A DNA stretch of 64,000 bases from Rhodoferax koreense (GCF_001955695.1 NZ_CP019236.1:3658001-3722000), one strand, 5' to 3'. Counted from the stretch's first letter, positions 45,510 through 55,005 are shown. Notes: generated from the letters alone by a model not told the origin. A program made the numbers and translations.

Positions 45510-47129
45510 CTAGTGCGCGCCCGCGGCGGCATCGCCACCCGACCCGCCCGTCTGCGGCTGCTTGGCCATCCACACCAGCGGGATCAGCAGCAGGAACAGC
45601 AGCGACGAGGCATAGAACACGTCGTTCGCGGCCAGCATGAAGGCCTGCTGGTCAACCAGGCGATTGATCTGCGCCAGCCCCTGCTCGGGCGTCAGCCCTG
45701 CCGCGGCGAGGCCGGCGATGGCGTTGTTGGCGGCCTGGCTGCCGACGTTCACCGACTCGGTGAGCTGGGCATGGTGCAGCGCCGCGCGGTTCTCCCAGAC
45801 CGTGGTGGCGATCGAAGTGCCGAAGGCGCCGGCCGTGATGCGCACGAAGTTCGACAGGCCCGAGGCCGCGGGAATGCGGTCCGGCGTGAGGCCCGAGAGG
45901 GTGATCGTCAGCAACGGGATGAAGAAGAAAGCCATCGCCACGCCCTGGATGATGGTCGGCACCATGATCGTCGCCTCGTTCGCCGAAGTATTGAAGTTCG
46001 AGCGCATCCACAACACCAGCGCGAACACCAGGAAGGCGAAGGTTGCGAAGCGGCGCGGGTCGATCTTGCTCACGTTCTTGCCCACCCACGGCGACAGCAC
46101 GATGGCCATCAGCCCGACCGGCGCCAGCACGAAACCCGCCTGGGTGGAGGTGTAGCCCATGAACTGCTGCAGCCACAGCGGCAGCAGCACCACGTTGCCG
46201 AAGAACAGGCCGTAACCGACCGAGATGGCAATGGTGCCGGCCCAGAAGTTGCGCCGTGTGAACAGCCGCAGGTCGACCACCGGATGCTCCTCGGTCAGTT
46301 CCCACGCGACGAAGAAGGCAAAACCGACCAACGCCACCACGCCGAGGGTGATGACTTCCGCCGAATGGAACCAGTCGAGTTCCTTCCCCTTGTCGAGCAT
46401 GATCTGCAGTGCACCGACCCAGATCACCAGCAGCGCGAGTCCCACGCTGTCGATCGGCAGCCGCTTGGTCTGCGTCTCGCGTTTGCGGTACAGCATCCAG
46501 GATGCGGAAGCCGCCATGATGCCGACCGGAATGTTGATGTAGAAGATCCACGGCCAGGTCATGTTGTCGGTGATCCAGCCGCCGAGCAGCGGACCCATCA
46601 CCGGCGCCACGAGTGTCGTCATGGCCCACATGGCCATCGCCGTGCCGGCCAGCGCCTTGGGATAGCTCGAGAGCAGCAGCGATTGCGACAGCGGGATCAT
46701 CGGCCCGGCCACGAAGCCCTGCAGGATGCGGAACGCGATCAGCATGGTCATGTTGGGCGCAAGGCCGCACATCCAAGACGCGATGACGAACAGGATCACG
46801 CTGGCCGTGAACAGCCGCACCTGGCCGAAGCGCTGCGACAGCCAACCCGTGAGCGGCACGGCGATGGCGTTGGCCACGGCGAAGCTGGTGATGACCCAGG
46901 TGCCCTGGTTCGGGCTCACGCCCAGATCGCCAGCGATGGCCGGCAGCGAGACGTTGGCGATCGAGGTGTCGAGCACGTTCATGAACGTGGCCGCCGCCAG
47001 CGCGATCGTGCCCCAGATGCGGGCGCTGCCTTCGAGCGGTGGATGCGCGGCAGGCGGGGCGGAAGGGGGTGGCGCAGCGGGCGCGGTCGGCGCCGGAGCG
47101 CCGTTGTCGGCAGTAACAGCGGTGGACAT
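45510..47129 (-). CDS. emrB: EmrB-type MFS multidrug efflux pump (DHA2, 14 TM)
   Basis: Inner-membrane drug:H+ antiporter of 539 residues with about 14 membrane segments after a proline/alanine-rich N-terminus (1-35). DHA2 marks are LDTSIANVSLPAIAGDLGVS in TM1, GWLSQRFGQVRLF (motif A) and RILQGFVAGPMIPLSQ. VAPVMGPLLGGWI is motif C, the antiporter motif. It works with EmrA and the NodT channel encoded upstream, 21 bases from emrA. It ends at a strong terminator. Likely substrates are hydrophobic weak acids and phenolics, as for EmrAB and FarAB. Confidence 0.93.
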   Translation of the reverse strand: MSTAVTADNGAPAPTAPAAPPPSAPPAAHPPLEGSARIWGTIALAAATFMNVLDTSIANVSLPAIAGDLGVSPNQGTWVITSFAVANAIAVPLTGWLSQRFGQVRLFTASVILFVIASWMCGLAPNMTMLIAFRILQGFVAGPMIPLSQSLLLSSYPKALAGTAMAMWAMTTLVAPVMGPLLGGWITDNMTWPWIFYINIPVGIMAASASWMLYRKRETQTKRLPIDSVGLALLVIWVGALQIMLDKGKELDWFHSAEVITLGVVALVGFAFFVAWELTEEHPVVDLRLFTRRNFWAGTIAISVGYGLFFGNVVLLPLWLQQFMGYTSTQAGFVLAPVGLMAIVLSPWVGKNVSKIDPRRFATFAFLVFALVLWMRSNFNTSANEATIMVPTIIQGVAMAFFFIPLLTITLSGLTPDRIPAASGLSNFVRITAGAFGTSIATTVWENRAALHHAQLTESVNVGSQAANNAIAGLAAAGLTPEQGLAQINRLVDQQAFMLAANDVFYASSLLFLLLIPLVWMAKQPQTGGSGGDAAAGAH

Positions 47130-47150
47130 GGCGATGGCCTCGGGTCGACC

Positions 47151-48533
47151 TTACTGGACCGCCACCGCGGCGCTCGGGTGCAGCGCCATGTTGGCGCCGT
47201 CCGGCAGCGCCAGGGGCGCCGGCTTGCCGGCAGCGGTCGGTGCGACGGGTGTATTGTTCCGGGCCACGGCGCGGCCGACGTTCGCGGCGATCACGCGGCG
47301 CACTTCGGCATCGGCGCCGGCATCGGCCTGAGCGTAGACCTGGGTGGTGTTCAGCGCCGCGGCGCGCGGCGCGTCGGCCAGCGTCTTGCCGTCCTTCTTG
47401 GAAATGTCCACCGTGGCCAGCATCGACAGGCCCACGCGCAGCGGATGCGCACGCAGCTGCTCGGGGTCGAGCGCGATGCGCACCGGCACGCGCTGCACCA
47501 CCTTGATCCAGTTGCCGGTGGCGTTCTGCGCCGGCAGCAGCGAGAACGCCGCGCCGGTGCCCACGCCGAGGCCGGCCACCGTGCCCTTGTATTCGATCTT
47601 GCCGCCGTAGACGTCGGCCGTGAGTTCGACCGGCTGGCCGATGCGGATGTTGCGCAGCTGCACTTCCTTGAAGTTGGCATCGACCCAGACCTGGTCCAGC
47701 GGCACGATGGACATCATCGGTGTGCCCGCGGCCACGCGCTGGCCGAGCTGCACCGTGCGCTTGGCCACATAGCCATCCACCGGGGCCGGCATCACCGCGC
47801 GCTGCTTGGCGAGGTAGGCCTCGCGCACCTTGCCGGCCGCGGCCAGCACGCTCGGATGCTGTTCCACGCTGGTGTTGTCGGTCAGCGCCTGGTTGCTGGT
47901 CAACTGTTCACGCGCGGCGGCGACGGCCGCCTGGCTGGCCGATACATTGGCCTGGGCCGCGGCGAGCGCGCTCTTGGCGTTGGAGAGCTGCGTCTGCGCG
48001 TGGTTCAGTTCTTCCTTCGACACGGCGCCGTTGCCGGTCAGGGACTGGCGACGGTTCACGTCCTCGTTGGCGCGGGCCACGTCGCTCTGCGCGGTAACGA
48101 CCTGCGTCTGCGCGCGGGTCACGTCGGCCATGCGCAGGTTGATCTGCGCGGCCAGCGTGCCGTTGTTGGCGTAGAGCGTGCGCACCTGGCGCACGGCACC
48201 GGCCAGCGCGGCCTCGGCCTGGTCGAGCGCGACCTTGGCATCGGCCGGATCGAGCTGGACCAGCGGCGCGCCGGCCTTCACGAAATCGGTGTCGTCGGCC
48301 ATGATGGCCATCACGGTGCCGCCGACCTGCGGCGTGATCTGGATCACGTTGCCCTGCACGTAGGCGTTGTCGGTGTCTTCGTAGTGGCTGGCGACCAGGT
48401 ATTCGTACACCGCCCAGCCGAGGCCGGCGAGCACCACCACGCTGGCGATGGCGGTCAGGGCCTTGCGGCGTTTCGGGTTGCCGGTGGCGGCGGGGGTGGT
48501 GGCGGAAGCGGCAGGAGATTGGGGAGCGTTCAT
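47151..48533 (-). CDS. emrA: EmrA-type periplasmic adaptor (HlyD family)
   Basis: Membrane-fusion protein of 460 residues from ATG 48533. One membrane anchor (about 25-46) is followed by a barrel-lipoyl start (DNAYVQGNVIQITPQVGGTV), a long Ala/Gln-rich coiled-coil hairpin (about 105-225), and the returning lipoyl and beta-barrel half (MPAPVDGYVAKRTVQLGQRV). The C-terminus carries an extra proline/alanine-rich tail of about 80 residues. It bridges EmrB to the outer-membrane channel; the gene lies between them. Confidence 0.93.
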   Translation of the reverse strand: MNAPQSPAASATTPAATGNPKRRKALTAIASVVVLAGLGWAVYEYLVASHYEDTDNAYVQGNVIQITPQVGGTVMAIMADDTDFVKAGAPLVQLDPADAKVALDQAEAALAGAVRQVRTLYANNGTLAAQINLRMADVTRAQTQVVTAQSDVARANEDVNRRQSLTGNGAVSKEELNHAQTQLSNAKSALAAAQANVSASQAAVAAAREQLTSNQALTDNTSVEQHPSVLAAAGKVREAYLAKQRAVMPAPVDGYVAKRTVQLGQRVAAGTPMMSIVPLDQVWVDANFKEVQLRNIRIGQPVELTADVYGGKIEYKGTVAGLGVGTGAAFSLLPAQNATGNWIKVVQRVPVRIALDPEQLRAHPLRVGLSMLATVDISKKDGKTLADAPRAAALNTTQVYAQADAGADAEVRRVIAANVGRAVARNNTPVAPTAAGKPAPLALPDGANMALHPSAAVAVQ

Positions 48534-48577
48534 GGTGCGGGTCCTCGGTGCGGTATCTGGTTCAAGCAAAGATCGGT

Positions 48578-50077
48578 TCAGTTGACGGCGACGCTTTTCG
48601 GCGCGGCGGCGGGAGCGGCGGCCAGCGACGCAGGGGCGGTCGGCGCGTAGCCGCCGCCGAGCGCGCGGATCAGCGCCACCTGCGTGTCCAGCGCACGGGC
48701 CGCGAGGTCCACGCGCTGGCGGCGCTGTTGCAGCACATTGGTTTCGGCAGTCAGCACGTTGAGGTAGGTGCCCAGGCCGGCGCGGTAGCGCTGCACGGCG
48801 ATTTCATAGGCGCCTTCGGCCGCGGACTCGGCCTGCTGCTGCTCGGCCTGCTGGCGCGCGATGGACTGCGAGGACGCGAGCTGGTCGGCCACGTCGCGCA
48901 CGGCATCGAGCACGCTCGCGTTGTAGCTTTCCACCGCGGCGTCCAGGTCGGCCGTCTTGCCACGCAGGTTGGCGCGCAGCCGGCCGGCATCGAAGATCGG
49001 CAGGCGCAACGCCGGGCCCACGCCCCACTGCAGGCTACCCGCATTGGCCAGTTGGCCCAGTCCGATGCTGGACAGGCCGACGAAGCCGATCAGGTTGATG
49101 TTGGGATAGAACTGCGCCTTGGCCGAGGCCGTGTCGCGCGTGGCGGCTTCCACGCGCCAGCGGGCGGCGGCAATGTCGGCGCGGCGGCCCAGCAGGTCGG
49201 CGGGAATTTGCGTGGAAGAAGTGATGGGCGCGGCGATCTTCACCGTGGACAAGGCCGGCGGCACCAGTGCATCGGCCACATGCGGCTGGCCGACCAGGGC
49301 CGACAAGGCATGGCGGGCCAGCGCGGATTGCTCCTGCAGTGCCTCGATCTGCTGGCGCGCCTCGGGCAGGCCACCTTCGCTCTGGCGCAACTCGAGCCGG
49401 GTATCGAGACCGGCATTCACGCGGTCGCGCACCAGGTCGAGCGTTTCGCTGCGCTGGGCCAGCGTACGCTGTGCCACACCGAGCTGTTCCTGGATGCGCA
49501 TCAGCTGGAAGTAGCTGCGGGCGACCTGGCTGGCCAGCAGGATGCGTGCGGCCTGGGCATCGGCCTGCGCGGCCTGCACGCTGCCCAGGGCGGCATCGAG
49601 CGCGGCGCGGTTCTTGCCGAAGAAATCGAGTTCCCAGCTGCCATTGAGCTGCACCGTGCCGGCGTCGCGGATGGAGCCCGCCAGCGGCGCGGGATACAGG
49701 CCGTTTTCCGTGTAGCGCTGGTGCGTGATGTCGACCGCGGCATCGAGGCGCGGCTTGTCGGCGCTGTCGACCAGGTCGGCACCGGCCTGCGCGCGCGCCA
49801 GGCGTGCCTGTGCAAGGCGCAGGTTCGGGCTCGTGGCCAGGGCCTGGTCGATCAGCTGGTTGAGCTGGCCATCGCCGAAGCCCAGCCACCAGTCGGCGGC
49901 GATGTTGGCTTCCGCGCCGGACTTGACCGGATCGGCAAAGCTCAGGCCCAGGGAGGCCGCGTCGCGCGGCTGGGCCACGGGCTCGATGCCGGAAAAACTG
50001 GCGCAGGCAGCCAGGCTGGCCAGCGCCACGGCCGCCAGAGCCAGGCGGGGCAGGAAGGGGAATCGATTCAAAGGCAT
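48578..50077 (-). CDS. NodT/OprM-family outer-membrane efflux lipoprotein
   Basis: Outer-membrane channel of 499 residues from ATG 50077. The signal ends in a lipobox SLAAC, with the lipidated Cys at 25. Two copies of the TolC-like repeat follow, the first around DWWLGFGDGQLNQLIDQALATSPNLRLAQARL and the second around LLGRRADIAAARWRVEAAT, QFYPNINLIGFVG and LPIFDAGRLRANL. It completes the EmrAB pump and lies second in the marR-nodT-emrA-emrB operon. Confidence 0.92.
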   Translation of the reverse strand: MPLNRFPFLPRLALAAVALASLAACASFSGIEPVAQPRDAASLGLSFADPVKSGAEANIAADWWLGFGDGQLNQLIDQALATSPNLRLAQARLARAQAGADLVDSADKPRLDAAVDITHQRYTENGLYPAPLAGSIRDAGTVQLNGSWELDFFGKNRAALDAALGSVQAAQADAQAARILLASQVARSYFQLMRIQEQLGVAQRTLAQRSETLDLVRDRVNAGLDTRLELRQSEGGLPEARQQIEALQEQSALARHALSALVGQPHVADALVPPALSTVKIAAPITSSTQIPADLLGRRADIAAARWRVEAATRDTASAKAQFYPNINLIGFVGLSSIGLGQLANAGSLQWGVGPALRLPIFDAGRLRANLRGKTADLDAAVESYNASVLDAVRDVADQLASSQSIARQQAEQQQAESAAEGAYEIAVQRYRAGLGTYLNVLTAETNVLQQRRQRVDLAARALDTQVALIRALGGGYAPTAPASLAAAPAAAPKSVAVN

Positions 50078-50121
50078 TGGTTTCTCCGGCGGGAGGCCTT
50101 GCGGCCAGGGCAGCGGTGGAT

Positions 50122-50631
50122 TCAGGCGGATGGTTGTTGGTTCGCGTTGTCGAGCAGGCGGCGCAGCAGGTCTTTCAGGGTGTGCCACTCCTCCACCGAG
50201 AAGCCGGCCAGGTAGGCGTTCTGCACCTCGCTCAACACCTGCGGCACCACCTTGGCGGCTTCGCGGCCCGCATCGGTGAGCGCTAGCTTGACCACGCGCC
50301 GGTCTTCGCTGGAACGTTCGCGCTGGCACAGCCCCTTGGCCTCCAGGCGGTCGAGCATGCGCGTCATGCCGCCTGCGTCCAGCGTGCAAACACGGGCCAG
50401 CTCGGCCACCGTGGAGACTTCGCCGGTGGACAGCTTGAACAGGGGTTTCCACTGCGCGTTGGTCAGCCCGCTGGGCTCGAACCGACGCTCCAGGTCCTGG
50501 TGGAAGGCATTGAACACGCGCGCGACGAGGTGGGCCACGCTGTCGCCTCCGGCCACGTAGCTGTCGGCGTTGTAGAAAGTGGCTGGCGCCTTGGCTGGCG
50601 CGGAAGACGCTGGCTCGGTGTTTGTATTCAT
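50122..50631 (-). CDS. MarR-family regulator of the efflux operon
   Basis: Regulator of 169 residues from ATG 50631. The winged helix has VSTVAELARVCTLDAGGMTRMLDRLEAKGLCQRE (about 78-111), then SSEDRRVVKLALTDAG in the wing. It is the first gene of the nodT-emrA-emrB operon and divergent from an ABC exporter. A 23-base palindrome lies 18 bases before its start. It is similar in plan to EmrR/MprA and FarR, which release DNA on binding phenolic weak acids. The ligand here is unknown. Confidence 0.9.
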   Translation of the reverse strand: MNTNTEPASSAPAKAPATFYNADSYVAGGDSVAHLVARVFNAFHQDLERRFEPSGLTNAQWKPLFKLSTGEVSTVAELARVCTLDAGGMTRMLDRLEAKGLCQRERSSEDRRVVKLALTDAGREAAKVVPQVLSEVQNAYLAGFSVEEWHTLKDLLRRLLDNANQQPSA

Positions 50632-50648
50632 AGGCCCGAATATTAATT

Positions 50649-50671
50649 GACTAGACATTTATTGTCAAGTC
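50649..50671. promoter_or_regulatory. MarR operator candidate between emr operon and ABC exporter
   Basis: GACTAGACA (50649-50657) and TGTCAAGTC (50663-50671) match as inverted arms in 8 of 9 bases around a 5-base AT spacer. The site lies 18 bases before marR and about 79 before the ABC gene, in an AT-rich patch that also offers TTGAC elements. It is well placed to repress marR and perhaps both directions. Confidence 0.65.
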
Positions 50672-50737
50672 TTTGTTTGATCGATCTGTTACTGCCTTAT
50701 CTTTGTTTGCTGCATCACTGTGTTCACATGGGCTGGG

Positions 50738-50743
50738 TACACT
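50738..50743 (+). promoter_or_regulatory. Probable -10 box of a leaderless ABC-exporter transcript
   Basis: A TACACT box lies only six or so bases before the ATG at 50750, leaving no room for a ribosome-binding site. This copies the arrangement before the GAF gene. The -35 is not clear. Confidence 0.35.
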
Positions 50744-50749
50744 GGCGCC

Positions 50750-52594
50750 ATGGCCACCTCCTCCACCGTTTCCCCCGCGTCCGCTTCACCCTCCACCGGG
50801 CCCGCCGCGGCGGCAGCACCTGCCAAGGGTTCACCGCGTTCGCTCTCGGGCCTGCTGCCCTTCCTCGCGCCCTACCGCTGGCGCATCGCGCTGGCCGGCG
50901 TGTTCCTGGTGCTGGCCGCGGTGGCAACGCTGGTGTTCCCGCAGGCGCTGCGCGCGTTGATCGACAATGGGCTCGTGGCGGGCGCGGCGGGCAAGGTCGA
51001 TCCGGGCGCACAGATGCTCGCGCTGCGCGACCACTTCTTCGAGCTGTTCGGCGTGGCCGCGGCGCTGGGCGTGTTCTCGGCCGGGCGCTTCTACATGGTG
51101 AGCTGGCTCGGCGAACGCGTGACCACCGATCTGCGCAACGCCGTCTACGCCCATGTGGTGCGGCAAAGCCCGCAATTCTTCGAGACCACGCAGACCGGCG
51201 AAGTGCTGTCTCGCCTCACCGGCGACACGACGCTGGTCCAGACCGTGGTCGGCTCTTCGCTGAGCATGGGCCTGCGCAACGTGGTGATGGGCATCGGCGC
51301 GCTCGGCATGCTGGTGTGGACCAACCCGTATGTGATGACCCAGGTGCTCGGCATCCTGGTGCTGGTGGTGCTGCCCAGCGTGTGGTTCGGCAAACGCGTG
51401 AGGAAGCTCTCGCGCGCCAGCCAGGACCGCGTGGCCGACGCCAGCGCCATCGCGGCCGAGGTGCTGAACGCAATTCCCGTGGTGCAGAGCTACACCGCCG
51501 AAGGCCGCGAGGCCGCGCGCTTCGACGCCTCCACGGCCAACGCCTTCCAGACCGCGGTGCGCCGCACCAAGGCGCGTTCCGTGCTGGTGGCCTTCATCAT
51601 CATCGCCACCTCGGCCGCGCTGCTGTTTGGCCTTTACCAGGGCACGCAGGCGGTGATGCGCGGCGAGATCAGTGCCGGCCACCTCGGCCAGACGGTGGTC
51701 TACGTGATCATCCTGGCCAGTGCCACCGCCGTGCTCGGCGAGGTCTACGGCGACCTGCTGCGCGCCGCGGGCGCGAGCGAGCGGCTGATGGAGCTGCTGG
51801 CCACCGAGTCGCCAATCAAGTCCCCGCCAAATCCCACGCAAGCGAAGCTGGTACCTGCGGGAAGCGCTATCGATTTCGAAGCCATCTCATTCCACTACCC
51901 GTCGCGGCCGCTGCAGCCGGCGCTGGTCGACTTCAGCCTGCAGGTGGCGCCCGGCGAGACCGTGGCCCTGGTGGGCGCGAGCGGCGCGGGCAAGAGCACG
52001 GTGTTCCAGTTGCTGCTGCGCTTCTACGATCCGAACCAGGGCGGCATCCGCCTGGACGGCGTGGCAACGCGCGAACTGGCCCTGGCCGACCTGCGCCAGC
52101 GCATCGGCATCGTGCCGCAGGACGCGGTGATCTTCTCGACCAGCGCGCTGGAGAACATCCGCTACGGCAAGCCCGAGGCCAGCGATGCCGAGGTCCACGC
52201 CGCCGCCGAGGCCGCGTTCGCCGACGGCTTCATCCGCGCGCTGCCCGAGGGTTATGCGACCTTCCTCGGCGAACGCGGCGTGCGGCTGTCGGGCGGCCAG
52301 CGCCAGCGCATCGCCATCGCGCGCGCAATGCTGAAGAACGCGCCGCTCTTGCTGCTCGACGAGGCCACCAGCGCCCTGGACGCCGAGAGCGAACGCATGG
52401 TGCAGGCCGCGCTGACCTCCGCCATGCAGGGCCGCACGACCTTGGTCATCGCGCACCGCCTGGCGACCGTGCAGCAGGCCGACCGCATCGTCGTGCTGGA
52501 CCACGGCCGCATCGTGGAGCAAGGGACGCATGAGTCGCTGGTGGCGGCGCGGGGGGTTTATGCGAAGCTGGCGGCGTTGCAGTTCACAGCCTGA
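50750..52594 (+). CDS. ABC exporter, fused membrane and ATPase domains (MsbA/multidrug type)
   Basis: Half-transporter of 614 residues from ATG 50750, acting as a homodimer. A proline/alanine-rich start (1-30) precedes six membrane helices (about 35-330). The ATPase domain follows (Walker A GASGAGKS near 408, Q-loop IGIVPQDAVIFS, signature LSGGQRQRIAIARAM near 513, Walker B LLLLDEATSALD). The transmembrane part resembles the lipid-A/multidrug ABCB group. Divergent from the MarR-emr operon, which suggests shared stress control. Substrate unknown. Confidence 0.9.
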   Translation: MATSSTVSPASASPSTGPAAAAAPAKGSPRSLSGLLPFLAPYRWRIALAGVFLVLAAVATLVFPQALRALIDNGLVAGAAGKVDPGAQMLALRDHFFELFGVAAALGVFSAGRFYMVSWLGERVTTDLRNAVYAHVVRQSPQFFETTQTGEVLSRLTGDTTLVQTVVGSSLSMGLRNVVMGIGALGMLVWTNPYVMTQVLGILVLVVLPSVWFGKRVRKLSRASQDRVADASAIAAEVLNAIPVVQSYTAEGREAARFDASTANAFQTAVRRTKARSVLVAFIIIATSAALLFGLYQGTQAVMRGEISAGHLGQTVVYVIILASATAVLGEVYGDLLRAAGASERLMELLATESPIKSPPNPTQAKLVPAGSAIDFEAISFHYPSRPLQPALVDFSLQVAPGETVALVGASGAGKSTVFQLLLRFYDPNQGGIRLDGVATRELALADLRQRIGIVPQDAVIFSTSALENIRYGKPEASDAEVHAAAEAAFADGFIRALPEGYATFLGERGVRLSGGQRQRIAIARAMLKNAPLLLLDEATSALDAESERMVQAALTSAMQGRTTLVIAHRLATVQQADRIVVLDHGRIVEQGTHESLVAARGVYAKLAALQFTA

Positions 52595-52652
52595 TCGAAA
52601 AACATCGACCTTGAGCCGAATCGGGCCACCGCGCAGTCCACATGGGCGGTAG

Positions 52653-52667
52653 GCGCTATCGATTTCG
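52653..52667. repeat. 15-base repeat shared with the preceding ABC gene
   Basis: GCGCTATCGATTTCG occurs here, 58 bases after the ABC stop, and again inside that gene at 51864-51878. Extending both gives 18 of 21 bases identical. It is AT-richer than its surroundings and may belong to a dispersed family repeat. Confidence 0.4.
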
Positions 52668-52761
52668 TAGTGAATGAGCATTTGACAAGGCCACGTAGCG
52701 TCACCGGGTACGCCGCTTGCAACGCGGTCATACTGCGCTGTCGCCGTTTTCCGTCTGCCCG

Positions 52762-54975
52762 ATGTCCGCTCTCTCCCTGCCCTCGTTCCTGCGCCGCCTC
52801 TGGGCGCTGGACACCTTTCCCTACAGCCTGCGCATCTTCATCGCGCTGAGCACCAGCATGGCCGTGTGCTGGGTGCAGAACGAGATGGCGCTCGTGATGC
52901 CGCTGTTCCTCGGCACCATCGCCTGTGCGCTGGCCGAGACCGACGACAACTGGCGCGGCCGGTTGCGCGCGCTGCTGGTCACGCTGCTGTGTTTCGCGCT
53001 GGCGGCGTTCGCAGTGCAGACGCTGTTCCCCCACCCCTGGGCGTTTTTCGTCAGCATGGTGGCCGCGACCTTCTGCCTGACCATGCTCGGCGCGATCAGC
53101 CCGCGTTACCAGGCCATCGCCTACGGCACGCTGATCCTGTCCATCTACACCACCATCGGCATGGACCAGCGCGGCGGCTCGGGCCAGGTGCTGTGGCTCG
53201 AGCCGGTGCTGCTGCTCGCTGGCGCCGCCTGGTACGGGCTGCTGTCGGTGCTGTGGAGCGCGCTGTTCCGGCACCAGCCGGTACAGCAGAACCTGGCCGT
53301 GCTGTTCCGCGCGCTCGGCGGCTACCTGCGGCTGAAGGCCACCCTGTTCGAGCCGGTGCGCGGCCTGGACCAGGAGGTGAAGCGGCTGGCGCTGGCGCAG
53401 CGCAACGGCGACGTGGTCAAGGCGCTGAACACGGCGAAGGAGAGCATCCTGAGCCGCATGGAAAACATGGAGACGGGCCCGAGCCAGCGCATGCAGTTCT
53501 ACCTGCGGCTGTACTTCATCGCCCAGGACGTGCACGAGCGCGCCTCTTCCTCCCATTCGCCGTATGGGGAGCTCACCGATACCTTCTTCCACAGCGACGT
53601 GTTGTTCCGCTGCCAGCGCCTGCTCCGGCTGCAGGGCGCGGACTGCATCGGCATGGCGCAGTCCATCCTGCTGCGCCAGCCGATCGACCTCGGCCCGGCC
53701 AGCGGCCAGGCGCTGCTGGACCTGCAGGCCGCCCTCGCCTACCTCGAGGCGCAGCAGAATTCGCAGTGGCAGCGGCTGCTCGGCTCGCTGTCGGCGCTGG
53801 CGCGCAACCTCGGCACGCTGGAAGCCCGGTTGCAGAGCGCCAGCCGCGCCGAGGCGCTGGACGAAAAGCAGGATCTGACCCTGCTCGACCGCTCGCCGCA
53901 ATCCCTGCGCGAAGCCGTGGAACGCGTACGGCTGCAGTTGGCGCCGTCGATGCCGCTGTTTCGCCACGCCGTGCGGCTGAGCGTGGCGCTGGCCGTCGGC
54001 TACGGCCTGCTGCACTGGGTGCATGCGCGCCAGGGCTACTGGATCCTGCTGACCACCCTGTTCGTCTGCCAGCAGAGCTTCGGCGCCACGCGCAAGCGCA
54101 TGGTGCAGCGCGTGACGGGCACCATCCTCGGCCTGCTCGCGGGCTGGGCGCTGTTCAGGCTGTTCCCCAGCCTCCTGCTGCAGTCGATGTTCGCCGTGGT
54201 GGCCGGCGTGGTGTTCTTCAGCAACCGCACACGGCGCTATGCGCTGGCCACGGGCGCGATGACGCTGGTGGTGCTGCTGTGTTTCAACCAGATCGGCGAC
54301 GGCTATGACCTGATCGTGCCGCGCATCGTCGACACCGTGCTCGGCAGCCTGATCGCCGGGCTCGCGGTGTTCCTGATCCTGCCCGACTGGCAGGGTCGGC
54401 GCATGCACGAGGTGGCCGGCCGCACCATGGCCGCCTGCGCCAAATACCTGCGCGTGGTGATGGCGCAGTACCGCAGCGGCGAAGGCGGCAAGAAGGACGA
54501 CCTGGCCTACCGCACGGCGCGCCGCAACGCGCACAACGCCGACGCGGCGCTTTCGACGGCGCTCACCAGCATGTTCCAGGAACCGGGCTTCGTGCAGGCC
54601 CAGGGCGATGGCGGCCTGCGTTTCCTGCTGCTGTCGCACACGCTGCTGAACTACCTGTCGGCGCTTGGCGCACACCGCGAGGCGCTGTCCGGCGAAGGCG
54701 ACGATGCGCCCACGCAGCAGGCCGCGGCCCATGTGGCCGAGGTGCTCGAGGCGCTGGCCGGCAGCCTGGCCCGGCGCGAGGCGGTGCCGCCCGCGCATGC
54801 GGCGGAGCCCCTGCTCATCGCCGCGCTGAAGGATGCGCCGGCCGGGGCGTCGCCCGCGCTGCGCCTGGTCCAGAGCCAACTGGCCCTGATCGGCGAGCTG
54901 CTCACACCGCTGCGTGCGCAGGCCGGCCGGCTGCTCAAGCAGGAGCAATCCGAGGCGGCGGCAGCTCCGGCCTGA
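52762..54975 (+). CDS. FUSC/YccS-family inner-membrane protein
   Basis: Membrane protein of 737 residues from ATG 52762. It has two blocks of about six hydrophobic segments (about 20-170 and 405-525), each followed by a cytosolic helical part, the plan of YccS/YhfK and fusaric-acid resistance proteins. LFRHAVRLSVALAVGYGLLH opens the second block, then GYWILLTTLFVCQQSFGATRKRMVQRVTGTILG, the most typical FUSC segment. A role in aromatic acid or weak-acid efflux is known for relatives (AaeB, FusC) but unproven here. It stands in line with the ABC exporter after 167 bases. Confidence 0.87.
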   Translation: MSALSLPSFLRRLWALDTFPYSLRIFIALSTSMAVCWVQNEMALVMPLFLGTIACALAETDDNWRGRLRALLVTLLCFALAAFAVQTLFPHPWAFFVSMVAATFCLTMLGAISPRYQAIAYGTLILSIYTTIGMDQRGGSGQVLWLEPVLLLAGAAWYGLLSVLWSALFRHQPVQQNLAVLFRALGGYLRLKATLFEPVRGLDQEVKRLALAQRNGDVVKALNTAKESILSRMENMETGPSQRMQFYLRLYFIAQDVHERASSSHSPYGELTDTFFHSDVLFRCQRLLRLQGADCIGMAQSILLRQPIDLGPASGQALLDLQAALAYLEAQQNSQWQRLLGSLSALARNLGTLEARLQSASRAEALDEKQDLTLLDRSPQSLREAVERVRLQLAPSMPLFRHAVRLSVALAVGYGLLHWVHARQGYWILLTTLFVCQQSFGATRKRMVQRVTGTILGLLAGWALFRLFPSLLLQSMFAVVAGVVFFSNRTRRYALATGAMTLVVLLCFNQIGDGYDLIVPRIVDTVLGSLIAGLAVFLILPDWQGRRMHEVAGRTMAACAKYLRVVMAQYRSGEGGKKDDLAYRTARRNAHNADAALSTALTSMFQEPGFVQAQGDGGLRFLLLSHTLLNYLSALGAHREALSGEGDDAPTQQAAAHVAEVLEALAGSLARREAVPPAHAAEPLLIAALKDAPAGASPALRLVQSQLALIGELLTPLRAQAGRLLKQEQSEAAAAPA

Positions 54976-54985
54976 GCCGACTCGT

Positions 54986-55005
54986 GCACGGCGCGAGGGC
55001 CGTGC
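54986..55005 (+). terminator. Hairpin after the FUSC gene
   Basis: GCACGGC (54986-54992) and GCCGTGC (54999-55005) form a 7-bp GC stem with a 6-base loop, 11 bases after the stop. No T-run follows directly, so termination strength is doubtful. Confidence 0.4.

Noticed and set aside
45360..48650. Plus-strand open frame of 1096 codons
   Set aside because: It lies antisense to emrB and emrA. Its Arg/His/Gly-rich product has no domain, as expected of shadow frames in high-GC DNA.
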